A DNA stretch of 23,601 nt from Bacillota bacterium. GTDB taxonomy: Bacteria; Bacillota; Clostridia; Oscillospirales; Oscillospiraceae. Positions 15,184 through 23,183 of the stretch are shown piece after piece (the stretch's first letter is position 1; every line of letters starts with the position of its first letter). The stretch lies in assembly GCA_017861415.1 (NCBI GenBank), contig JAGFXS010000006.1:1-23601 (forward strand). Reading direction: 5' to 3'. A program made the position numbers and the translations under genes. Below the pieces are notes generated by a model. The model did not search any database, was not told where the DNA came from, and was given only the letters and a program-made list of their open reading frames with translations.

Positions 15184-16782
15184 TTATTCAGCCACAGGAT
15201 GCACACCCTGGAAGTGAATATTCCAGATCCAGGAGGCGTTCATGGACACACCGGTGTACTCCTTATTGATGGCGATGCCCTTCACAGGATAGAACAGGAA
15301 GAGATAGGGCATATCCTCTACCACGATATCCATAGCCTGGAACAGAAGGTCGTTGCGCACAGTGGGATCGCTTTCAGTTGCCTGCTGAGCAATAAGCTCG
15401 TTGACAGCGGCATTGTTATAGTCGGCGCTGTTGTAGCTGTTGCCGCCCTGATACAGAGGCTGCAGGTTACCGGCGGGATCGGGGAAATCCGCTTCCCAGC
15501 CTGCCATGATCATGTCATAGCCCCGGAGGCCGTTTTCATCCAGGGTCTCGGCATCGCCAAACTGATAACGGGTGTGCTCGTCACCGGACACCTTGACAAT
15601 GTTCGCGGTGATGCCGATGGCAGCCAGGTTCTGGTTGATCACCAGGGCAATGTCGTTGCGCAGGCCGTCCTCATTGACCATTAGGTCGCAGGTAAAGCCC
15701 TCGGGATAGCCTGCCTCGGCCAGCAGAGCCTTGGCACCTTCCACATCAAAGTTATGCTTCGGCGCGTTCTCCAGATACGTCGTCCAACGCTCCGGCTCGA
15801 TGGTAAAGAGTGCGGTGGAGGAGGGCAGTGCGGTAGAAGCGTCGCCGGCTTGCTTTACAAGGCCGGTCTGGATGGAGTCAAAATCAATGGCCATCTCAAT
15901 GGCGTGACGTACTGCTGCGTTGTTGAAGGGCTCCTTCTGGGTGTTAAAAGCCAGGAAGGTAACGCCGAAACCGGGAGAAGTCACATGAGTGATCGTTTCA
16001 TCGCTATCCAGAATATCCATCTGAGCAGCAGGGGTGGGCAGAATGCAGTCCAGATCACCAGTCTTCAGGGCAGTGACACGGGTAGTGTCATCGGGCACAA
16101 CCTTAAAGATGAGCTTTTCGAAGTAGCCGGCATCCTCGGTGTTCCAGTATGCCTCGTTCTTCGCCAGCACAACCTCGGAGCCACTCTTCCAGCTCTCAAA
16201 AACATAGGGGCCGGTGCCTACAAGGCCGGTCTCAGCATCGCCAAACTTGTCTCCGGCTTCCTCGGCGAAAGCCTTCTCCACCACGTGGCCGGCGGTGGTT
16301 GCGGGTACATACTGCCAGTTGGCATCGGGCTTGGACAGGGTCACGGTGAGCTCCCAATCGCCGGTAGCCTCAATGGTCTTCACGCTGTCAAACATCCAAC
16401 CCAGGTAAGAATTCACGTTCTCATCCCTATGGCGCTCCAGGGAGTAGATCACATCGTCCATGGTCATGGGTGTGCCGTCGGAGAAGGTCACATCGTCACG
16501 GATCTGATACACATAAGTCAGGTCGTCAACCTGCTCCCAGCTAGATGCCAGGAGGGGCTGCAGCTGGTTCTCCTCGTCGAACACCAGAAGGCCCTGGGTA
16601 ATCTGATTCACCACGGGGTTTGTGGTAAAGTCATAGGCAAGGGCGGGATCCAGACGGATGATGTCGCTGTCTAGGCCAATGACAAAGGTTTTTTCATCCG
16701 CTGCCGAGGGCTTGTTGCCGCAGCCCACCAGTGCAGACGCGAGGAACAGGACGGCAAGGAGCAAAGAGAGCAATCTTTTCAT
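15184..16782 (-). CDS. Peptide/nickel-type ABC transporter substrate-binding lipoprotein
   Basis: This is an extracytoplasmic solute-binding protein of family 5 (DppA/OppA-like) with 532 residues. It starts with a lipoprotein signal, MKRLLSLLLAVLFLASALVG, and the lipobox LVGC with the lipidated cysteine at residue 21. The mature part shows FVIGLDSDIIRLDPALAYDF, the signature-like VYQIRDDVTFSDGTPMTMDDVIYS, then GTGPYVFESW and a C-terminal lobe with MIMAGWEADFPDPAGNLQPL, typical of the family. The ATG at 16782 has CGGAGG upstream. It lies 184 nt after the second ATPase gene, a gap with hairpins but no convincing promoter. The ligand is probably a peptide or peptide-like compound; the family also binds nickel or other solutes. 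Confidence 0.92.
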   Translation of the reverse strand: MKRLLSLLLAVLFLASALVGCGNKPSAADEKTFVIGLDSDIIRLDPALAYDFTTNPVVNQITQGLLVFDEENQLQPLLASSWEQVDDLTYVYQIRDDVTFSDGTPMTMDDVIYSLERHRDENVNSYLGWMFDSVKTIEATGDWELTVTLSKPDANWQYVPATTAGHVVEKAFAEEAGDKFGDAETGLVGTGPYVFESWKSGSEVVLAKNEAYWNTEDAGYFEKLIFKVVPDDTTRVTALKTGDLDCILPTPAAQMDILDSDETITHVTSPGFGVTFLAFNTQKEPFNNAAVRHAIEMAIDFDSIQTGLVKQAGDASTALPSSTALFTIEPERWTTYLENAPKHNFDVEGAKALLAEAGYPEGFTCDLMVNEDGLRNDIALVINQNLAAIGITANIVKVSGDEHTRYQFGDAETLDENGLRGYDMIMAGWEADFPDPAGNLQPLYQGGNSYNSADYNNAAVNELIAQQATESDPTVRNDLLFQAMDIVVEDMPYLFLFYPVKGIAINKEYTGVSMNASWIWNIHFQGVHPVAE

Positions 16783-16850
16783 GTTGTTTCCTCCGTTTTA
16801 TAATTTTATTTCGGTCACATCCTCGTGGGATGAACGCGACAATTGGTACC

Positions 16851-16879
16851 GCACGGGGGTTTTTATCCTCCCTCCGTGC
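16851..16879 (-). other. Hairpin in the leader of the binding-protein gene
   Basis: On the minus strand GCACGG-A-GGG and CCCCCGTGC pair with one bulged A around an AGGATAAAAA-type loop. It is not followed by a T-tract. It lies 69 nt before the binding-protein start, within the operon, and could protect or process the mRNA. This is a sequence observation with no proven role. Confidence 0.4.
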
Positions 16880-16966
16880 CAGATTTTTCACGGCTTTTCG
16901 CCGACGTATCATTATGTGTATGCCTTTCACCTGAACTGCTGTGAAGTCAAAGAGCCTTCCAGGCTA

Positions 16967-17944
16967 TTATGCCCCGGCTTCCCCAATGAGATGACAAGCC
17001 ACATGATGACCAGGGGCCACTTCCCGCAAAATGGGCTTCTCCGCCCGGCACTGCTCCGTACAGTAGATGCAGCGGGGGGCAAAGGGACATCCCAGCGGTA
17101 CGTCAATGGCACTGGGCAGATCTCCCTGGAGGATCACCCGCTCCATTTTCCGGTCAGGATCAATGTTGGGAATAGCAGACATGAGGGCTTGGGTATAGGG
17201 ATGCAGCAGGTTCCGGAAGAGCTCCTCCGTCTCCGCCTGCTCCACCACAGTGCCCAGGTACATCACCGCCACCTCGTCGCAGAGGTGCCGCACCACCGTC
17301 ATCTCGTGGGAGATAAAGAGCATGGTAAGAGAGAACTTCTCCCGCAAATCCATAAGCAAGTTTAATATCTGCGCCTGAACAGACACGTCCAGGGCGGACA
17401 CAGGCTCGTCCGCCACGATGAAATCAGGGGTGAGGAGCAGAGCCCGAGCAATAGCCAGGCGCTGGAGCTGCCCGCCGGACATTTCGCTGGGAATCCGATT
17501 TAAGGTATCCTGAGGCAGGTTAATCTCCGACAGAAGATGGGTGATCTTCTCCTGTGCCGCCCCTCTAGGAATTTTGTGCACCTTCGCCACCTCGTGGAGG
17601 GCGGAGCCGATCTTCTGCTTGGGATTAAAAGAGCCGTAGGGGTTTTGAAAAATCATCTGCATGTGGCGGCGCAGCTCCAAAAGGGCATTGCCGGAAAGTT
17701 TTGTGATATCCTCCCCCTGAAACAGCAGGGAACCACCGGTGATTTCCTCCATGCGCAGCAGGCAGCGGCCCAAGCTTGACTTGCCACAACCCGATTCTCC
17801 CACCACACCGAAGATACCGCCTTTGGGGATGGAAAAGCTCACCCCGTCCACAGCCCGCAGCTCCCTGGCGCGCTCTCCCAGATGGCGGGCAGGCACCGGA
17901 TAGGTCTTCTTCAGGTCAACCACTTGCATAATAGGTTCACTCAT
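16967..17944 (-). CDS. dppF: Peptide ABC transporter ATP-binding protein (DppF/OppF type)
   Basis: This is one of the two nucleotide-binding subunits that power peptide import. It has 325 residues. Walker A is GESGCGKS (about 49-56), the Q-loop follows in MIFQNPYGSFNPKQ, the signature is MSGGQLQR, and Walker B is FIVADEPVSALD, followed by the H-loop FISHEM. The C-terminal oligopeptide-transporter extension has the cysteine-containing LGCPFAPRCIYCTEQC. The ATG at 17944 overlaps the dppD stop as ATGA and has AGGAGGGG 8 nt upstream; a longer frame to 17977 lacks support. Tight overlap with dppD shows translational coupling. The exact substrate class (dipeptide, oligopeptide or nickel) is not fixed by the ATPases. 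Confidence 0.93.
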   Translation of the reverse strand: MSEPIMQVVDLKKTYPVPARHLGERARELRAVDGVSFSIPKGGIFGVVGESGCGKSSLGRCLLRMEEITGGSLLFQGEDITKLSGNALLELRRHMQMIFQNPYGSFNPKQKIGSALHEVAKVHKIPRGAAQEKITHLLSEINLPQDTLNRIPSEMSGGQLQRLAIARALLLTPDFIVADEPVSALDVSVQAQILNLLMDLREKFSLTMLFISHEMTVVRHLCDEVAVMYLGTVVEQAETEELFRNLLHPYTQALMSAIPNIDPDRKMERVILQGDLPSAIDVPLGCPFAPRCIYCTEQCRAEKPILREVAPGHHVACHLIGEAGA

Positions 17945-18924
17945 CCGTATATCCCCTCCTCTCCGGCTCGAAAGCACGCGGCCAGATGCCCCTCGCCGCA
18001 GTCCAATAGGGCCGGATAGCCCTCACGGCAGCGATCCTGCACAAAACGGCAGCGGTCTGCAAACATACAGACCTCAGGGGGGCGGAACAGGGCGGGAGGT
18101 GAGCCGGGTATGGTGCTCAGCCTGGCTCCCCGGAGGCTGTCCATCCCAGGAATACTTTCAATCAGGGCGCGGCTGTAGGGGTGCCGGGCCCCATTCATTA
18201 GGTCACGGGTCTCCCCCGTTTCCACCACCTTGCCCGCGTACATGACAGATACTCGCTGGCAGGTCTCCGCCACCACGCCGAAGTTGTGGGTAATCAGCAG
18301 GACGCTCATTCCCATATCTTCGGCCAACTGGGCAATCAGCTCCAGAATTTGAGCCTGAATGGTAACGTCAAGAGCGGTGGTCGGCTCATCAGCAATGAGG
18401 AGCTTCGGGGCGCAGGCTATTGCCATGGCAATCATTACCCGCTGCTGCATACCGCCGGAGAGCTCAAAGGGATACTGGTGATACCGCTTTGCCGCCGGTT
18501 CTAACCCCACCTTCACCAGTAGCTCCTGGGCCTTCTCCCGGGCCTCTTTTTTGCTTGCTCCGGTGTGAAAGCGGACCATCTCCCCGATCTGTTCCCCCAC
18601 CGTCATGATGGGATTTAGTGAAGTCATGGGATCCTGAAAAATCATGGAGATATCCCGGCCGCGGAGCTTTTCCATCTGCCGGTTCGAATAAGCCAACAGG
18701 TTCTCCCCTTCGAAGAGGATCTCTCCCCCCATGCGGCTACGCCGGGGATCATGAAGTCGTAGAATGGACTTGGCGGTCATACTCTTTCCGCAGCCGGACT
18801 CCCCCACCACGCCGTGGATTTCTCCCGGACGCAGGGCCATATCCACGCCTGAAATGGCATAGACGATGCCCCGGGCAGTCATCAGCTCCACCGTGAGGTT
18901 TCGGATCTCAAGTAAATTCGTCAT
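17941..18924 (-). CDS. dppD: Peptide ABC transporter ATP-binding protein (DppD/OppD type)
   Basis: This is the other ATPase of the importer, with 327 residues. Walker A is GESGCGKS (41-48), the Q-loop region is SMIFQDPMTSLNPIMTVGEQ, the signature is LSGGMQQR, Walker B is LLIADEPTTALDVTIQAQIL, and the H-loop is LLITHNFGVVAE. The C-terminal extension contains the conserved IPGSPPALFRPPEVCMFADR followed by a run of spaced cysteines, as in OppD/DppD. Its ATG at 18924 overlaps the dppC stop (ATGA) and its own stop overlaps the dppF start in the same way. This arrangement is standard for Dpp/Opp operons, in which the two ATPases form a heterodimer beneath the permeases. Confidence 0.94.
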   Translation of the reverse strand: MTNLLEIRNLTVELMTARGIVYAISGVDMALRPGEIHGVVGESGCGKSMTAKSILRLHDPRRSRMGGEILFEGENLLAYSNRQMEKLRGRDISMIFQDPMTSLNPIMTVGEQIGEMVRFHTGASKKEAREKAQELLVKVGLEPAAKRYHQYPFELSGGMQQRVMIAMAIACAPKLLIADEPTTALDVTIQAQILELIAQLAEDMGMSVLLITHNFGVVAETCQRVSVMYAGKVVETGETRDLMNGARHPYSRALIESIPGMDSLRGARLSTIPGSPPALFRPPEVCMFADRCRFVQDRCREGYPALLDCGEGHLAACFRAGEEGIYG

Positions 18925-19886
18925 AAGGAGACGCCTCCTTTGGCCTTGGCTTTGCGAGCTTCCCGTTTGGCCTCACGGTTTGCGCGGCGCTCATACTTCT
19001 TGAAGGTGGGCAGCTCGGTCTGGGCAGGATCCAAGTATTGATGGAGACCGTCGCTTAAGATGTTGATGGACACCACGGTGAGTACAATGGCTCCGCCGGG
19101 CGCCAGAGAGATATAGGGGTTTCGCAGCAGGAAGGCCCTGCCGTCGTTGAGCATATTGCCCCAATCCGCCTGTGGCGGCTGAATGCCCAGCCCCAAAAAG
19201 GACAGGGCCGCCAGATCCAGAATGGCGTAGGCCACGTCAAGGGTAAGCTGAACTAACACCGTGGAGATGCAGTTGGGCAGGATATGCCGGTACATAATCC
19301 TCAGATCGGAGTAGCCCAGAGAGACACAGGCTGAAACATAAATTTTATTCTTCTCTACCATAGTTAGGGATCGAACCAGCCGGGTCAGCATGGGGACATA
19401 GACAATCCCCAGGGCGATGATGGCGTTACCGATCCCTCGGCTTTGGGTGCCGGCCACAAAGATAAAGGCCAAAAGCAGGGAGGGAAAGGAGAGGATCACA
19501 TCGCAAATCCGCATGATGACCCCGTCGATCCGACCTCCATAGTAGCCGGCCACAAGACCCAGGGGGATGCCCACCAGAGCGGAAAAAGCCACCACGCCCA
19601 TGGCACCCATGAGGATGGTTCGACCTCCGTAAAGAAGCCGGGAAAAAATATCCCGCCCGGTGTTGTCCGCCCCCAACCAGTGCTGGGCAGAGGGCAGGGC
19701 CAGACTGCTGCCAATGACATCCTGGACGTTTGGGTCGTGGGTGGCGAAGAGGGGCGCGAAGACGCAGCCCACTACGATGAACAGAAGCACAGCCATGGAG
19801 ATTACCACCGTTGGTGTAAAAAGCTTGCCGTAATGGGGCTTTTTAGAGCGAAACAAGGCCTTATGGCCGGTCAGTGCAGTAAACAT
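18921..19886 (-). CDS. dppC: Peptide ABC transporter permease (DppC/OppC type)
   Basis: This is an integral membrane subunit with about 321 residues. A hydrophobic segment near residues 27-47 (VVISMAVLLFIVVGCVFAPL) is followed by the periplasmic-side motif HDPNVQD and LPSAQHWLGADNTGRDIFSR, the OppC N-terminal signature. Several membrane helices and an EAA-type ATPase-contacting loop (ACVSLGYSDLRIMYRHILPN) come next. The C-terminus has a highly basic tail (KKYERRANREAKREARKAKA). The ATG at 19886 is used; a GTG three codons earlier (19895) is also possible, with AAAGG only 4 nt ahead of it. It follows dppB by about 19 nt and overlaps dppD by ATGA. Confidence 0.92.
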   Translation of the reverse strand: MFTALTGHKALFRSKKPHYGKLFTPTVVISMAVLLFIVVGCVFAPLFATHDPNVQDVIGSSLALPSAQHWLGADNTGRDIFSRLLYGGRTILMGAMGVVAFSALVGIPLGLVAGYYGGRIDGVIMRICDVILSFPSLLLAFIFVAGTQSRGIGNAIIALGIVYVPMLTRLVRSLTMVEKNKIYVSACVSLGYSDLRIMYRHILPNCISTVLVQLTLDVAYAILDLAALSFLGLGIQPPQADWGNMLNDGRAFLLRNPYISLAPGGAIVLTVVSINILSDGLHQYLDPAQTELPTFKKYERRANREAKREARKAKAKGGVSL

Positions 19887-19905
19887 GATAAACACCCGGC
19901 CTTTC

Positions 19906-20829
19906 TTATTTCAGGCGGATTCTGGGATCCAGAACCGCGTAAAGCACATCCACCACCAGATTGATGCACATAAAGATGAATACCAAAAGGAGGGTGATCC
20001 CCTGAACCAGAGGATAGTCGGAAGCCTTAATGGCGGTAATCAGCAAGCCGCCCAGGCCGCCCATGGCGAACACCGTCTCCACCAGCACGGCACCTACCAG
20101 CATACTGCCGATCTGCACCGAGGTGACGGTGATGACGGGGATTAGGGCGTTCTTGAGCGCATAGGTAAGAACCACACGCCAACGGGGAATGCCTTTGGCC
20201 GTGGCGGTGCGGATGTAGTCTGAACCCAGCTGCTCGATCATGGTGGTCCGGGTAATCCGACTGGTGAGGGCCACCATATTCAGGGCCAGAGCCAAGGCGG
20301 GAAGGAACATGTGACGCAGACTCCCCGTTCCCATGGAGGGGAACAAGTTAAGGTGCAACGAAAAAATCAGCATCAGGAGGATGGCGGTGAGAAAAACAGG
20401 GGATGCCACAAAAATCAAGCTGAGCACCGACAGGATTTTGTCTACGATGGTATTCCGTTTCACCGCGCTGATCACTCCGATGGGAATGGCAATGAGCAGG
20501 GCAATGGCACCTGCCAGCGCCACTAGGCCCACGGTGACACCGATGCGCTCACCGATAAGGCTATTCACGCTCTGCCGGTGGATATAGCTCTCCCCCAGAT
20601 CGCCCTGCAGGGCATCGGTGATCCAGATGACATACTGCTCCACCGGACTTTTGTCCAGATGGAACTCCTGCCGGAGCATCTGTTTGGTCTCCTCACCCAC
20701 GTGCTTCCCCCGGGTGATAGAGGCAATGGGATCCGTGGGGGTAATGCGGATCATAGCAAAAATCAGCACGGATACCGCAAGGAGGACCGGAATCATCTGC
20801 AGTATCCGCTTCAATAAAAACTTAGTCAC
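19906..20829 (-). CDS. dppB: Peptide ABC transporter permease (DppB/OppB type)
   Basis: This is the first gene of the transporter operon, an integral membrane subunit of 307 residues. It begins MTKFLLKRILQMIPVLLAVS, followed by the usual MIRITPTDPIASITRGKHVG. A set of helices and the EAA-type loop TATAKGIPRWRVVLTYALKN come next, then PVITVTSVQIGSMLVGAVLV and the C-terminal YAVLDPRIRL, a hallmark of DppB/OppB. The start is taken as the GTG at 20829 because AGAGG lies 7 nt upstream; the frame stays open to 21093, but that stretch overlaps the promoter and leader and is not protein-like. The promoter at 20950-20979 leaves a leader of about 114 nt with base-paired structure, suggesting regulation before translation. 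Confidence 0.93.
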   Translation of the reverse strand: MTKFLLKRILQMIPVLLAVSVLIFAMIRITPTDPIASITRGKHVGEETKQMLRQEFHLDKSPVEQYVIWITDALQGDLGESYIHRQSVNSLIGERIGVTVGLVALAGAIALLIAIPIGVISAVKRNTIVDKILSVLSLIFVASPVFLTAILLMLIFSLHLNLFPSMGTGSLRHMFLPALALALNMVALTSRITRTTMIEQLGSDYIRTATAKGIPRWRVVLTYALKNALIPVITVTSVQIGSMLVGAVLVETVFAMGGLGGLLITAIKASDYPLVQGITLLLVFIFMCINLVVDVLYAVLDPRIRLK

Positions 20830-20861
20830 CAAAACACCTCTTGTTTTCTCGGGATCCAAGA

Positions 20862-20908
20862 AGACATGCCAGATACCTGTAACGGCTTCCGTGGCATCTC
20901 CCTTGTCT
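20862..20908 (-). promoter_or_regulatory. Structured 5' leader of the peptide transporter operon
   Basis: On the minus strand AGAC, then seven unpaired bases (AAGGGAG), then ATGCCA pair with TGGCATGTCT, giving a 10-bp stem with a bulge. An inner ACGG-AAG-CCGT hairpin sits at its base. It lies within the leader between the promoter and the GTG start. I do not recognise a riboswitch class; it could be an RNA switch, a protein-binding site or a fold without function. Confidence 0.4.
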
Positions 20909-20922
20909 GAGAGGGCAATATT

Positions 20923-20940
20923 CTGCATAACACTGCATAA
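20923..20940. repeat. Tandem repeat at the start of the transporter transcript
   Basis: CTGCATAA occurs twice with a 10-bp period (20923-20930 and 20933-20940), just downstream of the -10, so it covers about +3 to +20. One helical turn of spacing fits a repressor operator, but no regulator is known to bind it. Confidence 0.4.
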
Positions 20941-20949
20941 TATCAAAAA

Positions 20950-20979
20950 ATTATACGCCTTTTCCCCTTCATCTGTCAA
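20950..20979 (-). promoter_or_regulatory. Sigma-70-type promoter of the peptide transporter operon
   Basis: On the minus strand a perfect -35 TTGACA (20974-20979), an 18-bp spacer and a perfect -10 TATAAT (20950-20955) are present. Initiation is predicted near 20943. It lies between the sensor kinase stop (21032) and dppB, so the transporter is its own transcription unit. Confidence 0.88.
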
Positions 20980-21031
20980 GGAATATCCCCCATCGGGTAT
21001 TAGGAAGCGAAAAAAAAGGTTAATTGACGCA

Positions 21032-22303
21032 TTATGTGGTGGCTTGGAATATAAACCAGCCATCCTTGACCGAAAACTGGAATACACCGCCATGCTTTTC
21101 CACGATATGCGCTATGCTTTTTGTGCCGAAACCATGCCCCTGTTTGTTTGATACCGGAATCCCTTTATGGAATCTCGGTTCTATCTGATAGCTGTTACGG
21201 ATGTCAATGCATAGCTTGTTATTCTTGGAATACAAACGTAGCTTGATATAGCGTTCATTGCTGTCGGCTATGTTTTTCGAGGCTTGTATGGCGTTTTCCA
21301 AAGCATTTGATATTAGAGAGCAAAGCTCGGTGTCGCTAAGCGTAAGCGAATTAGAGAGCTTCGCATCTATCGTCAATAGGATTTCCAATTGTTTTGCTTT
21401 GGCGGAAAAAGCGGACAAAATCAGGTTGACCGTTTCATTGTCACAAAAGCGCATAGGCGTGATGGCGTCCATGTCAGACTCGGCAATACGTAGATACTCT
21501 TTCATCTCCTCTATGCGTTCCTCGGATGCCAGACTCTGTAAAAGCGCGATATGGTGGCGCATGTCGTGCCGATAGGCTGCGGCATTCTGCTGCATCTGCC
21601 GCAGAGAAGCAAATTCCGTTTGTGCCTGCCTAAACTGCGAATCCAGCATATCCCGCTCTCTTTGGATACTTGCCTGTTTTTGTGTTTCGCCATAGTAAAG
21701 TAGGACAAACACAAAATAGAATGTTGCTGTCACAAAGGGCATGAACTGTACAGCCGCACGTGTCCCACTATACATAAAATCGGTGTGAACAATTGCCGCA
21801 TAGTCGAACAGATAGTAAAAAGCCGGCATACCGCCAAAGAGCAGGCAGGATTTCGTAGAGCGTTCCATCAGATGCCGAACCGATTCCACCACATATTTTT
21901 GCAGGAAATAGTACATCAGAAAAGCAGCGGTAATATAACCGATGTGGTCCATGGAAGCACTGTCAAAAACTTCGCCTGTAACAGTGCCAATCCAACGGGG
22001 AGGCTGGCAGCACAGGAAGGAGACAACCATACTTGTTAGCGAAATGAGCCAAGGGCGCTTTAAGTATACGGCGATAAAAACAGCTACCGGCAAATGAGAA
22101 AGCAGCGGATATATTTTTACCGTCACAGCCATACCCCAAATCCGTAGGCAGGCAATCTGCAAAACAAATAAAGCGGCGGTAAAGCACCCGACAGCTAGAT
22201 AATTTTTCCGTACGCGTGCCATTCCGGCGAAGCTAACCGCAACAGTCGAACCGTATAACAAGGCAGCCAAATAACGAGAGAATTCAATGACAGTTTCTAT
22301 CAT
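21032..22303 (-). CDS. Agr-like sensor histidine kinase (GHKL ATPase domain)
   Basis: This is a membrane sensor kinase of 423 residues in the AgrC/LytS-like (HPK10) group. The first 205 residues carry about six hydrophobic segments. A coiled-coil region (about 207-243) follows. The phosphoacceptor is H246 in AAYRHDMRHHIALLQSL, the N box is ISNALENAIQAS (about 331-342), and the C-terminal G box is GHGFGTKSIAHIVEKHGG. The ATG at 22303 lies 2 nt after the response regulator stop, with GGGGGA ahead, so the two are cotranscribed. The usual partners AgrB and AgrD (peptide processing and peptide) are not visible nearby. The signal is unknown. The base composition here looks more AT-rich than in the fermentation and transporter regions. 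Confidence 0.9.
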   Translation of the reverse strand: MIETVIEFSRYLAALLYGSTVAVSFAGMARVRKNYLAVGCFTAALFVLQIACLRIWGMAVTVKIYPLLSHLPVAVFIAVYLKRPWLISLTSMVVSFLCCQPPRWIGTVTGEVFDSASMDHIGYITAAFLMYYFLQKYVVESVRHLMERSTKSCLLFGGMPAFYYLFDYAAIVHTDFMYSGTRAAVQFMPFVTATFYFVFVLLYYGETQKQASIQRERDMLDSQFRQAQTEFASLRQMQQNAAAYRHDMRHHIALLQSLASEERIEEMKEYLRIAESDMDAITPMRFCDNETVNLILSAFSAKAKQLEILLTIDAKLSNSLTLSDTELCSLISNALENAIQASKNIADSNERYIKLRLYSKNNKLCIDIRNSYQIEPRFHKGIPVSNKQGHGFGTKSIAHIVEKHGGVFQFSVKDGWFIFQATT

Positions 22304-22307
22304 TCTC

Positions 22308-23033
22308 TTATTCCCCCTGCATTTGATAATTTAGGTACAGTTGCTTAATCTCCTTTGCCTTGCCCTGTGCAACAGGGACAGACGAAAGCGTCTGTAAGGT
22401 CACCTTATGATTCTCAATGGTATCCACATACTGCATATTCACAAGATAGGAGCGGTGGGGTTTGATAAAACACCCATATTTCAGAAGAGTATCGCAGACA
22501 GAGGAAAAAGGCTCTGTACATTCGATTATCTTGCCTGAACGCAGGTGATACAACACATTTCTGCCGATGACCTCAGCAAAAACCAAAGTAGAGATCAGTA
22601 TTTTCTGAATTCCCTCATTACTCTTTACGACAACCGCATCCTCATTTTTTCCCGCTTGTATCTGCTCTAGCGTTTCGTCAAAAGTAAAGAATAACTTCTC
22701 CTTCGATATAGGCTTTAATACGTAGTTAATCGCTTTCACCGAATAGCTTTCTAAGGCAAACTCAGGCGATGATGTAAAGAATAAAATTGGCGCGGTTTTG
22801 TCAAACTCACGGATTTCCTTTGCAACATCAATGCCAGTAAAGCCCGGCATAATAATGTCCAGACAGTATATATCAAACTGCTTTCCTTTTTTTAATGCAG
22901 AAACCAGTTCAAATCCGCTTGGAAAGACAACATATTCGCAGTTAAAATTTTTTGATGCTTTGTATAGATTTATGAGCTGCACCATATTGGCTAGCTCATC
23001 AATATTGTCATCACAAACCGCAATCTGCAGCAT
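22308..23033 (-). CDS. LytTR-family response regulator
   Basis: This is the DNA-binding partner of the adjacent kinase, with 241 residues. The receiver domain (about 1-120) starts LQIAVCDDNIDEL; the phosphorylated aspartate is D59 in YCLDIIMPGFTG, with the lysine in YVLKPISKEKL. The C-terminal LytTR DNA-binding domain (about 135-238) has VKSNEGIQKILISTLVFAEV, FSSVCDTLLKYGCFIKPHRS and YLVNMQYVDTI, the standard order. The second ATG (23033) is chosen because GGAGG sits 7 nt ahead; the first ATG (23039) is too close. It is the first gene of the two-gene operon and divergent from the secreted-protein gene. The intergenic repeats at 23103-23150 are its probable binding sites. Confidence 0.92.
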   Translation of the reverse strand: MLQIAVCDDNIDELANMVQLINLYKASKNFNCEYVVFPSGFELVSALKKGKQFDIYCLDIIMPGFTGIDVAKEIREFDKTAPILFFTSSPEFALESYSVKAINYVLKPISKEKLFFTFDETLEQIQAGKNEDAVVVKSNEGIQKILISTLVFAEVIGRNVLYHLRSGKIIECTEPFSSVCDTLLKYGCFIKPHRSYLVNMQYVDTIENHKVTLQTLSSVPVAQGKAKEIKQLYLNYQMQGE

Positions 23034-23058
23034 AATCATTCCTCCATTTCTTTATATC

Positions 23059-23086
23059 TCTATAATAATTTTACCATAAAAACCAA
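23059..23086 (-). promoter_or_regulatory. Putative promoter of the two-component operon
   Basis: On the minus strand -35 TTGGTT (23081-23086) and -10 TATAGA (23059-23064) are separated by 16 bp, about 25 nt before the response regulator start. The region is AT-rich, so other -10 choices (such as TAAAAT) cannot be excluded. Confidence 0.5.
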
Positions 23087-23102
23087 ATATCCGAAACTAT
23101 GA

Positions 23103-23150
23103 TTCATGGAAAAAACATGTTTCATGCAGAAAAAGACATATTTCATGCAG
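23103..23150 (+). promoter_or_regulatory. Putative LytTR binding boxes (direct repeats)
   Basis: TTCATGCAG occurs at 23121-23129 and again at 23142-23150, two 9-bp direct repeats separated by 12 bp (21-bp period). The match extends upstream as CAT(G/A)TTTCATGCAG. A partial third copy, TTCATGGAA, lies at 23103-23111. Two 9-bp repeats 12-13 bp apart is the known arrangement for LytTR regulators. The boxes sit between the two divergent promoters and so could control both. Confidence 0.6.
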
Positions 23151-23177
23151 CAGGCGGTTTTTTCGAGGAATTTCTGA

Positions 23178-23183
23178 TAGATT
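23178..23183 (+). promoter_or_regulatory. Tentative -10 element of the secreted-protein gene
   Basis: TAGATT lies 28 nt after the last direct repeat; upstream is only a weak -35-like TTTT-rich stretch, as expected for a promoter that needs an activator. Predicted initiation near 23190 leaves a leader of about 58 nt. Confidence 0.35.

Noticed and set aside
20862..20908. Resemblance of ACAGGTATCTGGCATG in the transporter leader to part of a TPP riboswitch.
   Set aside because: The rest of the TPP core (CTGAGA and the paired GATAATGCCAGCGTAGGGA-type block) is absent.
20995..21031. T-run after the kinase gene as an intrinsic terminator.
   Set aside because: An eight-T tract is present on the minus strand, but no stable stem precedes it.
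20830..21093. N-terminal extension of dppB by 88 codons.
   Set aside because: It overlaps the perfect promoter and leader and lacks a ribosome binding site, while the GTG at 20829 has one and gives the normal DppB N-terminus.
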